NCBI GenBank assembly: GCA_015501055.1
Contig: JADNYV010000010.1
Span: 372,001 to 436,000, forward strand
Source: Mucidula mucida
Taxonomy: Eukaryota; Basidiomycota; Agaricomycetes; Agaricales; Physalacriaceae
Length of the DNA stretch: 64,000 nucleotides
Reading direction: 5' to 3'
Shown here: piece by piece, positions 48,634-59,827 of the stretch
Position numbering within the stretch: position 1 is the stretch's first letter
Layout of the letters: each line of letters starts with the position of its first letter
The notes under the pieces: model-generated
What the model saw: the letters and a program-made list of their open reading frames with translations, nothing else
Told to the model about the DNA's origin: nothing
The model's database searches: none
Position numbers and translations under genes: made by a program

Positions 48634-49843
48634 ATGGCTCCGCATAGCCTCGCTCTTACCGACGGCTCTTCCGTTGTTCACCACCGAGATGCGGCTGCGG
48701 ATGAAGTAGATTGGAGTCTTGCGGTATGTGCCATCCACATCGGCAAGTTGGTTGTTACCAACAATGTATAGGATGACGCGCGACTGCCCTCAAACGGTCG
48801 CGTCTTTTTGTCAGGTAAGGAGACTCCAGAGGTATGTAGCAGCACAAAAGCCTTTCTATCTCCATGACCTAATCTGTCTACAGCACTACGACGACGCGTC
48901 GTGGACTCAGACCTCGTTGAATGGCAGAACGTTGAACCTTGTGTCGATTAAATTCCACCAAGGATTCCTCTACGGCTCTGCTATGTCCAAGCCCAACTTC
49001 TGCCTCGTGTCGTCAGACGACGTCCTGTACCACGTCCATCGACAGGCTCTCGGTCGCAGTTCACACAACCTCTTCAATCACCTACTACAAAACGAGTCCG
49101 TACCAGAAAAGTCCGCGGTCCTCAGCATCATCCTGCACGCAGTCTACGAGATGCCTTTCGGATTGAACGAGTGCGGCCCGTCACTCAGCGCCCTCATCAC
49201 GTCCGTCAATCTCTTCCCGAAATACGGATTGGAAGCAAAGACATATCTCAAGGCAGGCACGCACCTGTACAATGCCATGTTGGGCTATTCCCCCCAAACA
49301 CCTTTGCTCGTGTTCACCTTCGCAGCGAAGCTTGACTTGGAGGACCTCGCTGTCGCTTCGTCGGAATACACGCTTCCATTCACGCCGAATGATATCACGG
49401 AGGGAATGATGAATGCTATCGGAACGCGATATTTGAAGAGGTTGTTCGAGCTGCAGCGACATAGGACGGAGGTGTTGAGGACCCTGCTTCTCGCACCGTT
49501 AGAGTTGCATTCGCCCGTCAAGGAATGCACGTCCGCCGTGCAGGTGCGAACCACCAATGATTGGAAGAGAGCGACGGCCTCGCTCGTATACACGGCACAC
49601 CCAAGTAAGTGTGCGGTGCTTCTGAAAAGGTTGTCTAACGCGACGCCCTTTTGTTCAGCAATGCCTTGCGACGTGATCGATGCGACTTACAAACGAGTGG
49701 CACACCGCGTCGAGTGCGAGCACTGCAGAGAGAACATTGAATCGCGCGTCAAAGCTCTTATCGATGATTGGTCTCACGAGAAGGTAAGTAAAAGCTAGTT
49801 TCCCTCGCCGGTAAATGAATCAATTCGTTAGCGAACGATATGA
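48634..49843 (+). CDS. BTB/POZ-domain protein
   Basis: Member of the agaricomycete BTB proteins, likely an adaptor or dimerising regulator. Exon 1 starts at 48634 (MAPHSLALTDGSS). The main exon (about 48890-49602) carries the BTB core: FCLVSSDDVLYHVHRQALGRSSHNLFNHLL, then VLSIILHAVYEMPF and helical C-terminal halves with YGLEAKTYLKAG, LLVFTFAAKLDLEDLAVASSEYTL and MNAIGTRYLKRLFEL. A Cys-pair tail (CEHCRENIESRVKALIDDW) follows an intron at about 49603-49660. A final tiny exon after GTAAGTAAAAG gives the ending HEKRTI, with TGA at 49841. That tail and ending are typical of the group. The exons between 48724 and 48890 are unresolved because the obvious splice sites do not keep the BTB frame. Confidence 0.75.
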
Positions 49844-50257
49844 GGAGCTTCCTCATTTCTCATCCCTCCGAGTGCATTAGCGTTTGTACTAGCTCAGTAC
49901 TTGAGAACGAAGCCTATCCTTATGTTCAAGTTGTGCGTCATCGATGAGATCGTGTTATAAACCTCACAGAACGACCGTCCATGTATGACTCCGCTCCGAG
50001 GACTAGAAGTCGCCTCTGGCCGTCGTCTTCACTCAATAACATCACTGGTTCTAGGTTTTTGAACCGCTCTAACCAAAATCATCTCCAGAAAGCTGCTCTT
50101 TCCAGCGTCGCGTAATGGTTGATATAAGCAATCACCACCAGCATGATGACAGCCAGCAACAGACGATACAAAAGCGGATTACAATTTCAGAGCACGTTAC
50201 AAAGCAGTCGTTATGTACAAAGAGTTGGCATTCTAGATGTGGTGTTCAAAGTCACAC
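49844..50257. other. Convergent intergenic region
   Basis: 3' flanks of the BTB (+) and Ifi-6-16-like (-) genes. No other feature was seen. Confidence 0.4.
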
Positions 50258-51302
50258 TCACAAGACCATCCCAGCCTTCTGGAGAACGGCAAACACGCTG
50301 TTTGCTTCCACCTTGCCACCCCAGAATACACTTTGAGCCCATGCAGCGAATGACCCTGTTCGAACGTCAGCAAGAGTTTCAAAACACAATCAAGGAGTGA
50401 GTGATATATGCCTTTTACTGGCCCTAAAGCTCCAAACCCAACTAACTGAAGCAGCGGGCGTATAATCAGAGGAGCGACAAGCTCCATCAGAAGGACCCCA
50501 ACAGCGATTTTCACGATCTGGGGGTGCTGCACCGCGAGGTCCGCGACAGTGATCAGGACGCTCCCTATCGCTGCACTGATCGCGTTCCAGTGCTCTCGCG
50601 TTTCCTTTGCGGGAAGATGGAATGTATCAACGAGCAATCCGATGGTCGCGTCTCCCAGCGTGGTCATGGCGTGATCCCACATCGCCTGTCGCTCGTCGTG
50701 GCCGAGAGCCTCTGACGGCGGGGGGAACATTTCCTCGAGCTCGCGTACGATATCCTCGTATAAGACGGAGAGCGCGTCGGTGACATTGGGGAGGGAGACT
50801 CCGGAAGAAACGAGGGATTCATGGAGGGACGTGGTGCTGGAGATGACGCCTTGCATTGGTTTCTGCAGCCTCTCAAAGTCCGCTTCATAGTTTGCAGCGA
50901 AAGCCTTGGTGGCTTGCAACGCGTCATCGGCTTTATGTTCGATATCGTTCCAAACATGTTTACCCGCCTGCTCGACTTTATGCGCCTCGCGCTGCACATC
51001 AGCCCAGAAGGGGGCTTTTACAACGTCAGTCCAGAAGAAGGCCTTTGCAACTTCATCTGAAGATCATCTTGGTCAACACGGAGTGCACTATGATACTAGA
51101 CGTACGGAAGATAGTTTTTTCGACATCAAATTGAAACCAGGCATCTGGCGATGATAGATTATTACTGGCAGGGGGATAAAACTCAGTTGGAGAGGAAAAA
51201 CGTACTAGAAATTATCCTCCCAAGGTCGCCGAAAGACAACGCCTGGACTGAACATACGAAGAAAAGGACTGGGAGAAGCACGATGGCAGATGATGCTTTC
51301 AT
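50258..51302 (-). CDS. Secreted Ifi-6-16-like protein
   Basis: The start at 51302 gives a clear signal peptide (MKASSAIVLLPVLFFVCSVQA). A second exon carries the repeated Phe-Trp segments FFWTDVVKAPFWADV and a helical, coiled-coil-prone domain of about 150 residues. Next is the small hydrophobic Ifi-6-16 domain: Gly/Ala/Val-rich helices VKIAVGVLLMELVAPLIIRPLL and LVGFGALGPVKG. After an intron the ending GSFAAWAQSVFWGGKVEANSVF is followed by a stop at 50258. The SxAAWxQ...GGxVxxxS pattern is the family signature. In animals the family sits in mitochondrial or ER membranes; here the N-terminal signal points to the secretory pathway. Function in fungi is unknown. Frames are clean. The next feature to the right is a transposon inserted 216 bases upstream of the start codon. 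Confidence 0.8.
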
Positions 51303-51517
51303 GGTGGTTTGTGAAAAAGGGAAGTCGCTGTCAACGCGGAGCCGCTTCGTTGATGCCAATGATTGATGAACGGCTTCATTGATGGCCAGTGTGCCGGTCG
51401 GAAGCTCAGCGAGGACCAAAAGCCCGAGTCGCTTGTCAACTTCAAAGCCAGCCGGCCATATATACTCTAGTACTTGAAAAATATTGAAGGTTTTGGATGA
51501 TTGCACAACCACATTCA

Positions 51518-51525
51518 GATATCAC
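51518..51525 (+). repeat. Target-site duplication, left copy
   Basis: GATATCAC, identical to 54752-54759. Eight bases is the length made by hAT-type transposases. Confidence 0.85.
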
Positions 51526-51557
51526 AGGACCCCCGAATATAGGTGGGAAGGCCGAAT
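51526..51557 (+). repeat. Left terminal inverted repeat
   Basis: It reads AGGACCCCCGAATAT then A then GGTGGGAAGGCCGAAT. It is complementary to 54720-54751 except for one base (A here, G in the other arm). Confidence 0.85.
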
Positions 51558-52110
51558 CGCATTTTCAGAATTTCCTGGTGAAAAGTTCGGACCGGCGGCG
51601 GGAAATTTTTCAAATTTCGCTCGGATTATGTCCGGCCTAAGGTGCTTTCCGGCAGTTCTGTTCGGACGCCAGATATGGGTTGAAGTTAGTGCTGCCGTGA
51701 GTCGAGTTCAACTCGGACCCTGAACTCGAGTCGACTCGCTCGTTACTTGATATGGTAACTGAGGAAGCGAGTCCATCAACTCGCTCTGTCAGCCTGCGTG
51801 ATGCACATCAGTGCGGGACTTTAATATCTTTCAATCTATCTATCATCATGTTCATCTTTGTTCACGCTTCACTGCTGTAAAAATCGACTCTTTTACGCAT
51901 TTCAATAGTGGGGTGACCGTTGGTTGGTAACGACGCAGACGCAGCGGCACTTTATATAGGCGCTCGCCGTGGCTGTGCCATACGACCGATTGTTGACAAT
52001 GGCTTCAAGCGCGTCGCGTCGTGTCGGTGCCCGTGATCGCTGCGCCGGAGTACAAATAGGTGGCCAGGTGCCTTGAATTGCGCTGAACTATCCCATCCTT
52101 GCTTAGCTGG

Positions 52111-54126
52111 ATGCAAGGTGTTTGCCCGGGTTGCCGCCATGAGCTGCATTCATGTATATGTGGTCCAGTCGAGCGGCCTCTCGGGCCACCATTGCAATTA
52201 CCTCCCGGATTTACTAGTCTGGAGCAATACTCCGCCTGGTACTACAACGTCTACATGCCGTCGCAGGCGCCGCCTCAAGGACCCCACGCGTATGGACCAT
52301 TTCCCGCTCAGCAGCACCCTGGGCCATCCTCCATTCCATTTCCATCCTCAGGCCCAGGGACGTCAGCCCAATTGAACGACATCACCAATGCTGGCACCAA
52401 CACTTCTTCGCGTCAAAAACGCCCTCGTCAAACAGCCACCTCTGCATCATCGACTGCCACTGCTAATCCTCACGCGCCGAAACGTACTCGCGTCAATGCT
52501 GGCGCAGGTCGTCCAAGAACAACACACTTGCAGCCTGCAGGAGCTGACACGCCGTCGCAATCTCATCCATCCGCTAATGAATCTGGCGGACCAGCCGTAC
52601 CGGGTGTCGGGCCAATCACTGAGGATGAACATTCCATTCCTCGTGCATTCTCTTCTGGCACGCACTTCGAGTCGATCGCTCGCAAGCCCAAGGCCAACAT
52701 TCGTGCCGATGCAGCTACCGATGTCTGGTATTTCGTTCGTGGTCTTACATCTCCGGATCCCGTATCGCTGCCGGAGGCTGAGCCATGCTCAAAAACCTAT
52801 CCCTCCCGGAAAGAGTTTAGTCACCTGGGCTGTAAACTGTGCAAGTAGGTTATCTATTCTTCTCTCAATTCAGCAACTGATTTTTATTACCAGGGACTGG
52901 ACGACATGGGCTAACGTTGATGGACAATCCAAGACGATCCGAAAGCATATGGAGAAGGAACACGGTGATCTTTGGCGGACGTCGGTGTGGAATCTTAAGC
53001 TGAAAGGGTGGCAAACTGTCCTTAGGCCGGAGGATATTGCACAGGATCCACCTAGCGAGCAGGAGAAGTTCTCTATCAAGGGTTTCTACAAACGCTTGAT
53101 CAGGTGGATTGCTGTCAACGATCAGGTCAAAGATTTATCTTGCCGATGCTTTCTATTTGCTAATGCTGTCTTCAGTCTCTCGATGTTGTCAATTCGCCCG
53201 AACTTCGCGACCTCTTACTATTTCTCGGACAGGAACATATAACCAAGAAGGACCTCCCGCATCGCACAAAGCTCACGGACATGATCTTTGAGGCCTTCGA
53301 GAAGGAGTATAAGGCGATTATCGACCGCATTCAGAACGCCATGGGACGCGTGTCATTTACGTCCGATATATGGTCGCGTAAAAACCTCCAATCCTATATG
53401 GCAATCACGGCGCACTATATTATGTGTGATGCCAGTGGTCGTTTAGTTCTTCGTACCGATTTGGTGGCATTCCGAGGCCTGGACGAGAGCCATACAGGTG
53501 TGAACCTTGCGAAGGTTTTCCTTGACGTGATGAAGGAGATCGGAACTCTCAACAAGGTCAGTGATTGTCGATGTCTTTGTGATGTGATGTTGAATTGTTG
53601 CGTAGATCGGTCTCATCACCCTCGATAACGCCAGCAATAATAATACGATGATGGACGACATGGCGAAGGAACTTGGAAAGCTTGATATCCCTTTCAGTGT
53701 CGAGGGTAATCGTATTCGGTAAGCATAGTCTTCTTCATGTTACTTGCAACTGACTTGAATTTTAGTTGTTTCCCCCACGTCGTTAACATCGCCGTGAAGC
53801 ACGGTCTTAAACATTGTACGGTGCTTCCTTGGAACGATCCGGATCTGCCTCTCGAGAATTATAACGACGAGATTGTCAAGTCAATTGAACTTGTCAACGA
53901 TACGATCTATTATGCTGCTTTGGAGAGTGATACTGTTGCATCTGCGCGCAAAGTGGTTGAGAAGCTCCGGGCCTCCGATGGGCGGCGAAAGGAACTTCGT
54001 GCCACTATCGTTGAGGGCAATCTCTCTGGTGGTTGGGGTAATCCTCCTGTTGCGATTGATCTCTTGCAACTATTGAAGGATGTCGATGCCGTTGTGCCGA
54101 CTTGCCATTTTGGGTCTTGGGCTTGA
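52111..54126 (+). pseudogene. Truncated hAT transposase
   Basis: Exons with good splice sites encode an N-terminal CPGCRHELHSCIC stretch and a long Pro/Ser/Thr-rich region with RQKRPRQ and PKRTRV nuclear-type signals. A BED zinc finger (CKLCKDWTTW ... HMEKEH) and the first part of the RNase H-like core follow: FTSDIWSRKNLQSYMAIT with the first Asp, ITLDNASNNNTMM with the second Asp, and CFPHVVNIAVKHGLK (the C-x2-H motif). After LLQLLKDVDA the frame ends at 54126 in sequence that belongs to the right subterminal region. The insertion domain, the catalytic Glu and the C-terminal dimerisation domain are therefore absent. No other stops or slips are seen up to that point, so an internal deletion, not gradual decay, removed the end. 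It should not be able to move itself. Confidence 0.85.
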
Positions 54127-54517
54127 GGCAGCTTGATCTGAACTCGTTGTCCACTCGTTCCAAACAAGCCAGCTCACCCAGGTCTTCTCGCTCGATCTGA
54201 GCTTGACTCGACTCGCGGCAGCACTAGTTGAAGTCACCAATTTTTTGCTCGGACTGCGAAATACGGCCTCAAAACGCGCTCAAAAAGCCCGGACTGGCTG
54301 ATATGGCCTCAGAAATTGCCAGAACATGCATTTGGTAGCCCAGTTACACATAGATCAGGTCAATCATGTCGGCCATAACAGTGACAGTGTAGTGAGTAGT
54401 CTTCGAAGGTCGGGAGTGCGCAAATGGTTACCGCGCGCAAAATTTGGTTTCCTTATTTGACTGACTGCGCCACGACCATGAAATTAGGGGCTATCATTCT
54501 CTATTTAGGTTCGACGG

Positions 54518-54565
54518 TGGCTGGATTTTTACAGACTACGTCACTAGTCTGTAAAAATCCAGCCA
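54518..54565 (+). repeat. 20-bp perfect hairpin inside the hAT element
   Basis: Arms 54518-54537 and 54546-54565 are exact inverted copies (TGGCTGGATTTTTACAGACT), separated by ACGTCACT. They lie 186 bases inside the right end. Confidence 0.85.
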
Positions 54566-54719
54566 GACTCAACACCTTGTAATCGAACTCGCGACCGCAC
54601 CAAAACGGTCCGGACGCCGATATGGCCACCCAAAACCGACGATTTTGGCTCGGACAAAAAATCAGGCCTGTTAAATACGGGATGGGCACTTTTTTTGCTC
54701 AAAAAAAGTCCGGATTACC

Positions 54720-54751
54720 ATTCGGCCTTCCCACCCATATTCGGGGGTCCT
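54720..54751 (-). repeat. Right terminal inverted repeat
   Basis: Inverted partner of 51526-51557, ending ATATTCGGGGGTCCT before the duplicated target site. Confidence 0.85.
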
Positions 54752-54759
54752 GATATCAC
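54752..54759 (+). repeat. Target-site duplication, right copy
   Basis: GATATCAC, a perfect copy of 51518-51525. Confidence 0.85.
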
Positions 54760-55608
54760 CCTTCTTCACGGGTGTAAGGAACCGCCTGTCTTCATTGGCT
54801 TGCCTTTGCAATCGTGTAATTATGTGTCCATCGCACCAAGTTGAAGAAGTTGCAACTCATCTTTGACTCCTCTGTTTTCCTCGAAGTGACCTTGCGTCTT
54901 TTAGCCTGTGGCCATTATGATTATCGTTCAATCATGGCACGCACCATCGGTCCGGTTTCAGACAACAGAATTTGATCAAAGCACATTTCTCGAGGACATC
55001 GATCCTTTGGTCGGTAGAGGCAAAAGGAAGTGTGGCGTAGTAAGCACGTGCTGTACAAGTTGACCACACTGTCGCCAGGTTGCTATCGGACGTGTACTAT
55101 TTACAGCCTGTAAAGTCCTTTCATCAGCAAGAGACTACAACTACTCAAGTTCACTTCAACAAGAAACGAAATGTCTGATTTTCATCACCAGAAAGTGCGC
55201 ATGAAGTGACATCATCGACAATGCGTGGACTGACAGCAAGCCTTCTGTCACAGTCCAAGCAAACTTCATTGTCCAAACGCCAAGGTGCGACTTGTCTAGA
55301 ATGTCCTCCTGCTAGGCCTGGAGATTATTTGACAGCGCCACAATCCCTTCCTCAGTTAGGCACCATGTGCAACAGTGAATAGTGAAAGCCTGCATGAATA
55401 CGCCACAGCGTGTAAAGTTCATAAATACAAAAACACATACATAATGTACAATCCCTATTGCGGGTCGTACACGGACATATAAAAATAATACAAATGACCA
55501 TCTCTAACGCTAGTCGTGAAGTAAGAATAGTCGTCAAACACAGCCGTCGAAGGAAAGGAGGGGGAATAACTTGAAGAGTGGGGATTATGGATCAAAGAAG
55601 CTTGATGG
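54760..55608. other. Intergenic, no gene seen
   Basis: About 850 bases right of the transposon with no supportable exon. A short open frame (55352-55537, -) has a hydrophobic, Cys-rich translation of no known family. Confidence 0.4.
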
Positions 55609-56322
55609 TTACGAAAACGAGCCGTGGATCAACGCGTCCCACGCGCTCTTGCTTTGAAGAGTCTCGATGAACTTGGCGCGGTTCGGAGTGATGGTGCCGG
55701 GCTCTGCACTGGGACTGCGTGGAACGGTGAGATGCTCGCCAAAGGCCGTACTATCGTGATCATGATGGTGATCGTCGTTCGAGTCCTGTAACAGATATTG
55801 ATGAAAATGCTCTCAACAATGCATAGGACTCACGGTATGGGCCAGCCTTGAGGACGTGTGCGCGTGGTGGTCAGGAAGCGGGCTCGAATGGGGCGCGGGG
55901 GGAACGTGGTGCGGCGGGAACGGGCTCGCCGTACCAGAGGTGGACGTTGAGGTTGAGCGCGAGTACATGGGGCGTTTCTGCGTTGCGCGACGGCGGGAAA
56001 AAGGTCAGCCAACCCTAGCATGCAGCAGGATACGCACGGGCGATAATATGCTGCCAAGAGCAAGCCTAAGGGCTTCTCTGTGCTTGTCCGGGTGAAACGA
56101 GTCGCCTCGCGCAGGCCCGCCAGGATGTTGCTGCGTCTGCGAAGGGTCTTTGAGCAGGACGATGAATACGAGGTAATAGGCTGACCATGGTATGAGTCGT
56201 GTTTGTGGCGGTAAGAGTCCAAGTGGCAAAGAGGCACTGCTAATGTGATGCTCAACGAAAAACTCCAACCGGCACGACTTGCCGTACGCGTGCACATGCC
56301 CAATCCATCGATCGCCGCGCAC
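55609..56322 (-). CDS. Hypothetical protein with conserved-looking C-terminus
   Basis: I do not recognise a named family. Three exons can be joined in phase. The first (56322 to about 56036) has a hydrophobic segment WSAYYLVFIVLL and a basic polar region. The second begins KRPMYSRSTSTSTSG and is rich in Ser, Pro and His. The third has a His/Asp run (DDHHHDHD) and ends FIETLQSKSAWDALIHGSFS before a TAA at 55609. The ending looks like a conserved agaricomycete motif, which supports a real gene, as do clean introns (GTGCGT...CGCAG and GTGAGT...ACAG). The 5' end is weak: 56322 is the first ATG of the open frame, but an in-frame splice from an upstream exon is equally possible. Confidence 0.5.
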
Positions 56323-58555
56323 TCTTGTCCCCGCACTTTCCCCACACTTTTGCGGGGTACCAATTTCAAAATCCGCTCCCTTTCACATCTCACAGAGTCG
56401 GCTGCTTGTCATCGTGGTAGACGCAAAGTCAGTAGCGCCTCGCTGCTGTACTCGTCCCAGCCATCTCCAACAAACACGTTGCTGATTCAGCTAATTTTGG
56501 ATCTGAATGCGTTGCTCACGTTGACTCGGTCTGTCCGGCCCCGGATCCTCACGATAGGGCTTGTATTACTACCGTATCGATTCGGAAAGTGCAGTGCTCC
56601 TTCTCCATCTTCTGTGTGCCTGGGCTTGGTCCGTGACGAGACGGGTATCCGCGAAATTGAAGCAGAATCGCATGCATGACTTGTTTACAATTGCTCTTCA
56701 TAGTTTGTTGGAGGCTACGGAGCTAAACTCCACCAGTAGGGTGTACGAGATACGACATGAGAAATGTCCATTCATGACGCCAGTCTGAGGAATCCGACGT
56801 TATTAGGATTTCTCACTAAACGTCCCGCGTAACTACGAACGCGGCGTTAACCCAGGGAATATACTTGGGAAATCGAGCGTGCATACCTATTATCGCGCGA
56901 CTGTCGGGCTCACTCATCGCTAGCGCGCGGGCTTATGGAAGTACCTGAAGCCTGTGAGCCCGGATATCTATTACAACTGGCAGAACGCGAGACGCGCATG
57001 AGGATTTGCAAGCCGTCTCTCACCTGCTCAACAAAATTCCGTTCGTAGCTCATGACCACTGACAATTCGCGGTCGGTGTCGGAAGCATATATATTAATTT
57101 GCTATCTTGAGCGTCATACAGATGGTCGGTAAAACTTGGGCTCAAGAAATACGGAGTTGCCTCGGGCCTGCCTTTCAATCAGCGTACGACCGCACGACGA
57201 GTAGCATGGTGTGTACCTACCGTGCTCCAGAACTGCAGATGTGAGGACTACTAGCGCAATTTTTCGACACACTGTAAAGACTCGGATCTATATCTCGCCT
57301 ATAAAAGATCTGTGAGCCACAAGGCGACATCAACGGGCCGCGCTGTCCAAGATAACAACGGAACATGTCTAAGCCACATGCTTGCTCAGTACTAGTAGCC
57401 TGTTGAGGACTAGTTAGTTATAGCATAGGACATACGAGCAGTGACCGCAGTAGCGTATCCACTCAATTCGCCGCATCTATTTTGAACAAGTCGCTTTGTG
57501 AACAGAAAAAGTCGTCTCCACGGTTTTGAATAAGGCGACCCTCAGTACACAGAGATAACCGTGTATTCTCTTTTCTGTCATATAGACGGTTTACGAGACT
57601 AATCTTGGTGAAGGATATGCCAAGCCCGCAGGTTTGTTGACATCACCAACAAGCTGGGTGGCTTCAGCCACGCGTCGAATGGTATTGTTTGAGAGCTGAA
57701 GAAGCCATGTTCAGTCCCAAGACCAGTACACTGATACGCAGAAGTTTCGACAGTGTAGGACGTGATGGTGGCGAACAGAGAAAATGATCGCCGGGGTTAG
57801 GGTTCCCGCTTTCATCATGCCCCTACTAAGAATTGTCGCCCGCTTACTAATGACGGTGTCGAGCAGGATTTGAGTAACGTCAAGTGATCTGTGATCAATT
57901 CTTCCTATGTCTACATGCCGAATCTAACGCGCGTCGAGGAAGGTGTACGGCCTTTCAGTGAGAACGCCTGTACACTCCAGTCAGCAGTCAAGTTTCTTCT
58001 ATCCAATGTAGGTCCATTTGAGTCATGCCGCTGGATTGTGGGGACCTTTCCGACAGCAAGTGCTCAAGTGGACAAGGCAGCGCACGTTCACATAGCTTGG
58101 GATCATCTGCTTTTCAACGATCTGGACCGCCGGTTAGGGCGCGACAAGCACCCTAAAAACAGGCGCAAGGCCAAGCTAAGGAAAGGGTCCGGTCCGATAC
58201 CTATTCGGTAGCACACTTTGGGGATGTATCTAAATATAGCACCCTGTTGACACATCCCCAACTCTGCGTCTGCTTTCTCTCTTTCCTTTCTCCCTCCATC
58301 CTCGCTCTTCATCCTTGTCAGTCACGGTAAATTTAAACCCGCCCACCTACTCCCTATGTGTTGGTTGGATAGACTCGTGTGGTGTCCATCCGGCCTTCAC
58401 CAGAGTTCTCTGCTTGCTTGCTTTCTCGATCGCGTGGTCGATGCAGTCTGGATGTCCGGCACGTGACCGTCCTGGTTTTTCTTTCCATCTCGCTGACTGC
58501 ATCCACGCTTCCCCTCCCCCCCTTTTCCAGCAAGCGGTGACCTCTCCCCCAAACC
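56323..58555. other. About 2.2 kb with no recognisable gene
   Basis: Many short open frames on both strands show no conserved motif. A pyrimidine-rich stretch on the plus strand runs from about 58260 to 58640, typical of fungal promoters, but no gene with a convincing start follows it. Confidence 0.45.
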
Positions 58556-58580
58556 ACTCAAGATACATAGCATCTTGAGT
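58556..58580. repeat. Small inverted repeat
   Basis: Arms ACTCAAGAT and ATCTTGAGT (9 bases each) around a 7-base spacer, within a C/T-rich tract. Confidence 0.6.
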
Positions 58581-58643
58581 TCCTCTCTTCTTCCCTCACC
58601 TTCTCCTTTCCCTCTGGATTTTCATGTCTCTGACTTAGCTTGG

Positions 58644-58677
58644 GCGTCAAGCAAAGCGGCTTATTCTCGCTTGACGC
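58644..58677. repeat. Small inverted repeat
   Basis: Arms GCGTCAAGC and GCTTGACGC (9 bases each) separated by 16 bases. The spacing is too long for a tight hairpin; it could be a paired protein-binding site. Confidence 0.55.
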
Positions 58678-59827
58678 GATCGGCCAAAACATCGTGTGAC
58701 AAGATCACGTTATCCTGAGCTTGCCTTCCCATCACGCCAGTGGCACACTCATCCGTGCAATATAGGTACAGCCCGTGTGCCACAGCGGACCCTAGAGCAA
58801 TGGTGCCACGTTATCACTATTCAAACGCCACACAACGCGGTAGGAAGAATATCCAGGCTGACGCGACGTACGCTTAGTGGATGGTTCGCGTTTATCCTCT
58901 CTCAAACATCTATGAGACCTCAATATCAACAAAGATGGACCGCACGCCTACGCTGGCACCGACTCGGACATCGAGATCGCTGGAAGAACGGCACACCTTC
59001 CTTGACTGATAACATGCTGAAGATCGTTCAACAAATGTATTCGGCACGTCGAATTGCGCCACACTTATGTGTAACCTGGCCAACTCATGCGCCCCGTGTC
59101 TTGAATAAACGAGTCGTTAATTGTCCCAGATCACCTTCAACGGCACTTTGTGCAAATTCAATGAGTTGCATACGCTACTCATATGCGGGATCCTACTCGA
59201 ACTCACCGTCATTGGACAGGTTATCGATAGATCTGATCGTAAATCTCCTGTTGCGTCGATGAAGCTTAACGCGAAGTTCCCTCTGAGGATGGCAATGTCA
59301 ATGGAAATCGATTTTCCTGCACGGTATGGCGTCTATGGGGTGAATTGTGAACATGAGTTTGTTCAGTTTGGAGAAGAATCTCCGAGTCTCTCCTGCGCAG
59401 CTCCGACGGTGAGTCAGAAATAGATTGCACGGATACACCCGAGTAGCAACTAACCGAGAGCGTAAGCAGAATTACGAGGGACGCGCGTTTCGAATTCAGA
59501 ACGCGTAAATACCGGAGATAGAAACAGCAAACGGTGATCAAAATACGATTTCCTTGCTGTTTCTGCAGCGCTGAAATGTACTCCTTTCGCGATTAGCAGG
59601 CTTTTCAAGTTGGCAGAATTCAAATGTAAGCCCATAGCACAAAGGAGCGACGTGAAACGAAACTGTTTGAGGTGATAGATATCTTGGGTTACCAAAAAGG
59701 GGCATCCTACAATTAAGCCGTCCACGCAAGCGTTGCGTGGGAACACGGCTTGGGTCGATGATATGAATACGTACGCCCACATTACTGCATCTTCAAGTAC
59801 ACCTCACCACCCCCCACAGACCTCCCG
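58678..59827. other. Upstream region of bZIP gene, no gene supported
   Basis: The open frame 58696-59262 (+) is 188 codons long but rich in Arg, Thr and Ser with no motif, and shows no codon or splice support. The rest is unmarked and likely includes the bZIP promoter and leader. Confidence 0.4.

Larger units (their letters stand above)
51526..54751 (+). mobile_element. hAT-family DNA transposon, internally deleted
   Basis: A 3226-base element flanked by perfect 8-base duplications. The terminal inverted repeats begin AGGACCCCCGAATAT and continue into GGTGGGAAGGCCGAAT, about 32 bases with one mismatch. Just inside lie subterminal copies of GAGTCGAG/CTCGACTC motifs. A GTGCTGCCG-GAGTCGAG block near 51688-51707 is matched in inverted orientation near 54207-54226. 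The inside carries a hAT transposase that stops early. The intact ends and duplication suggest a fairly recent insertion. The element lies in the 5' flank of the Ifi-6-16-like gene. Confidence 0.88.

Noticed and set aside
55830..56393. 187-codon minus-strand frame rich in Arg, Pro and Thr
   Set aside because: It is a different frame of the hypothetical gene at 55609-56322, whose exons join in phase and share a better C-terminus.
57790..57810. Possible telomere-like repeat (GGGGTTAGGG)
   Set aside because: It is a single occurrence with no tandem array.
58696..59262. 188-codon plus-strand frame
   Set aside because: It has no domain, motif or splice support, and its composition looks like translated non-coding DNA.
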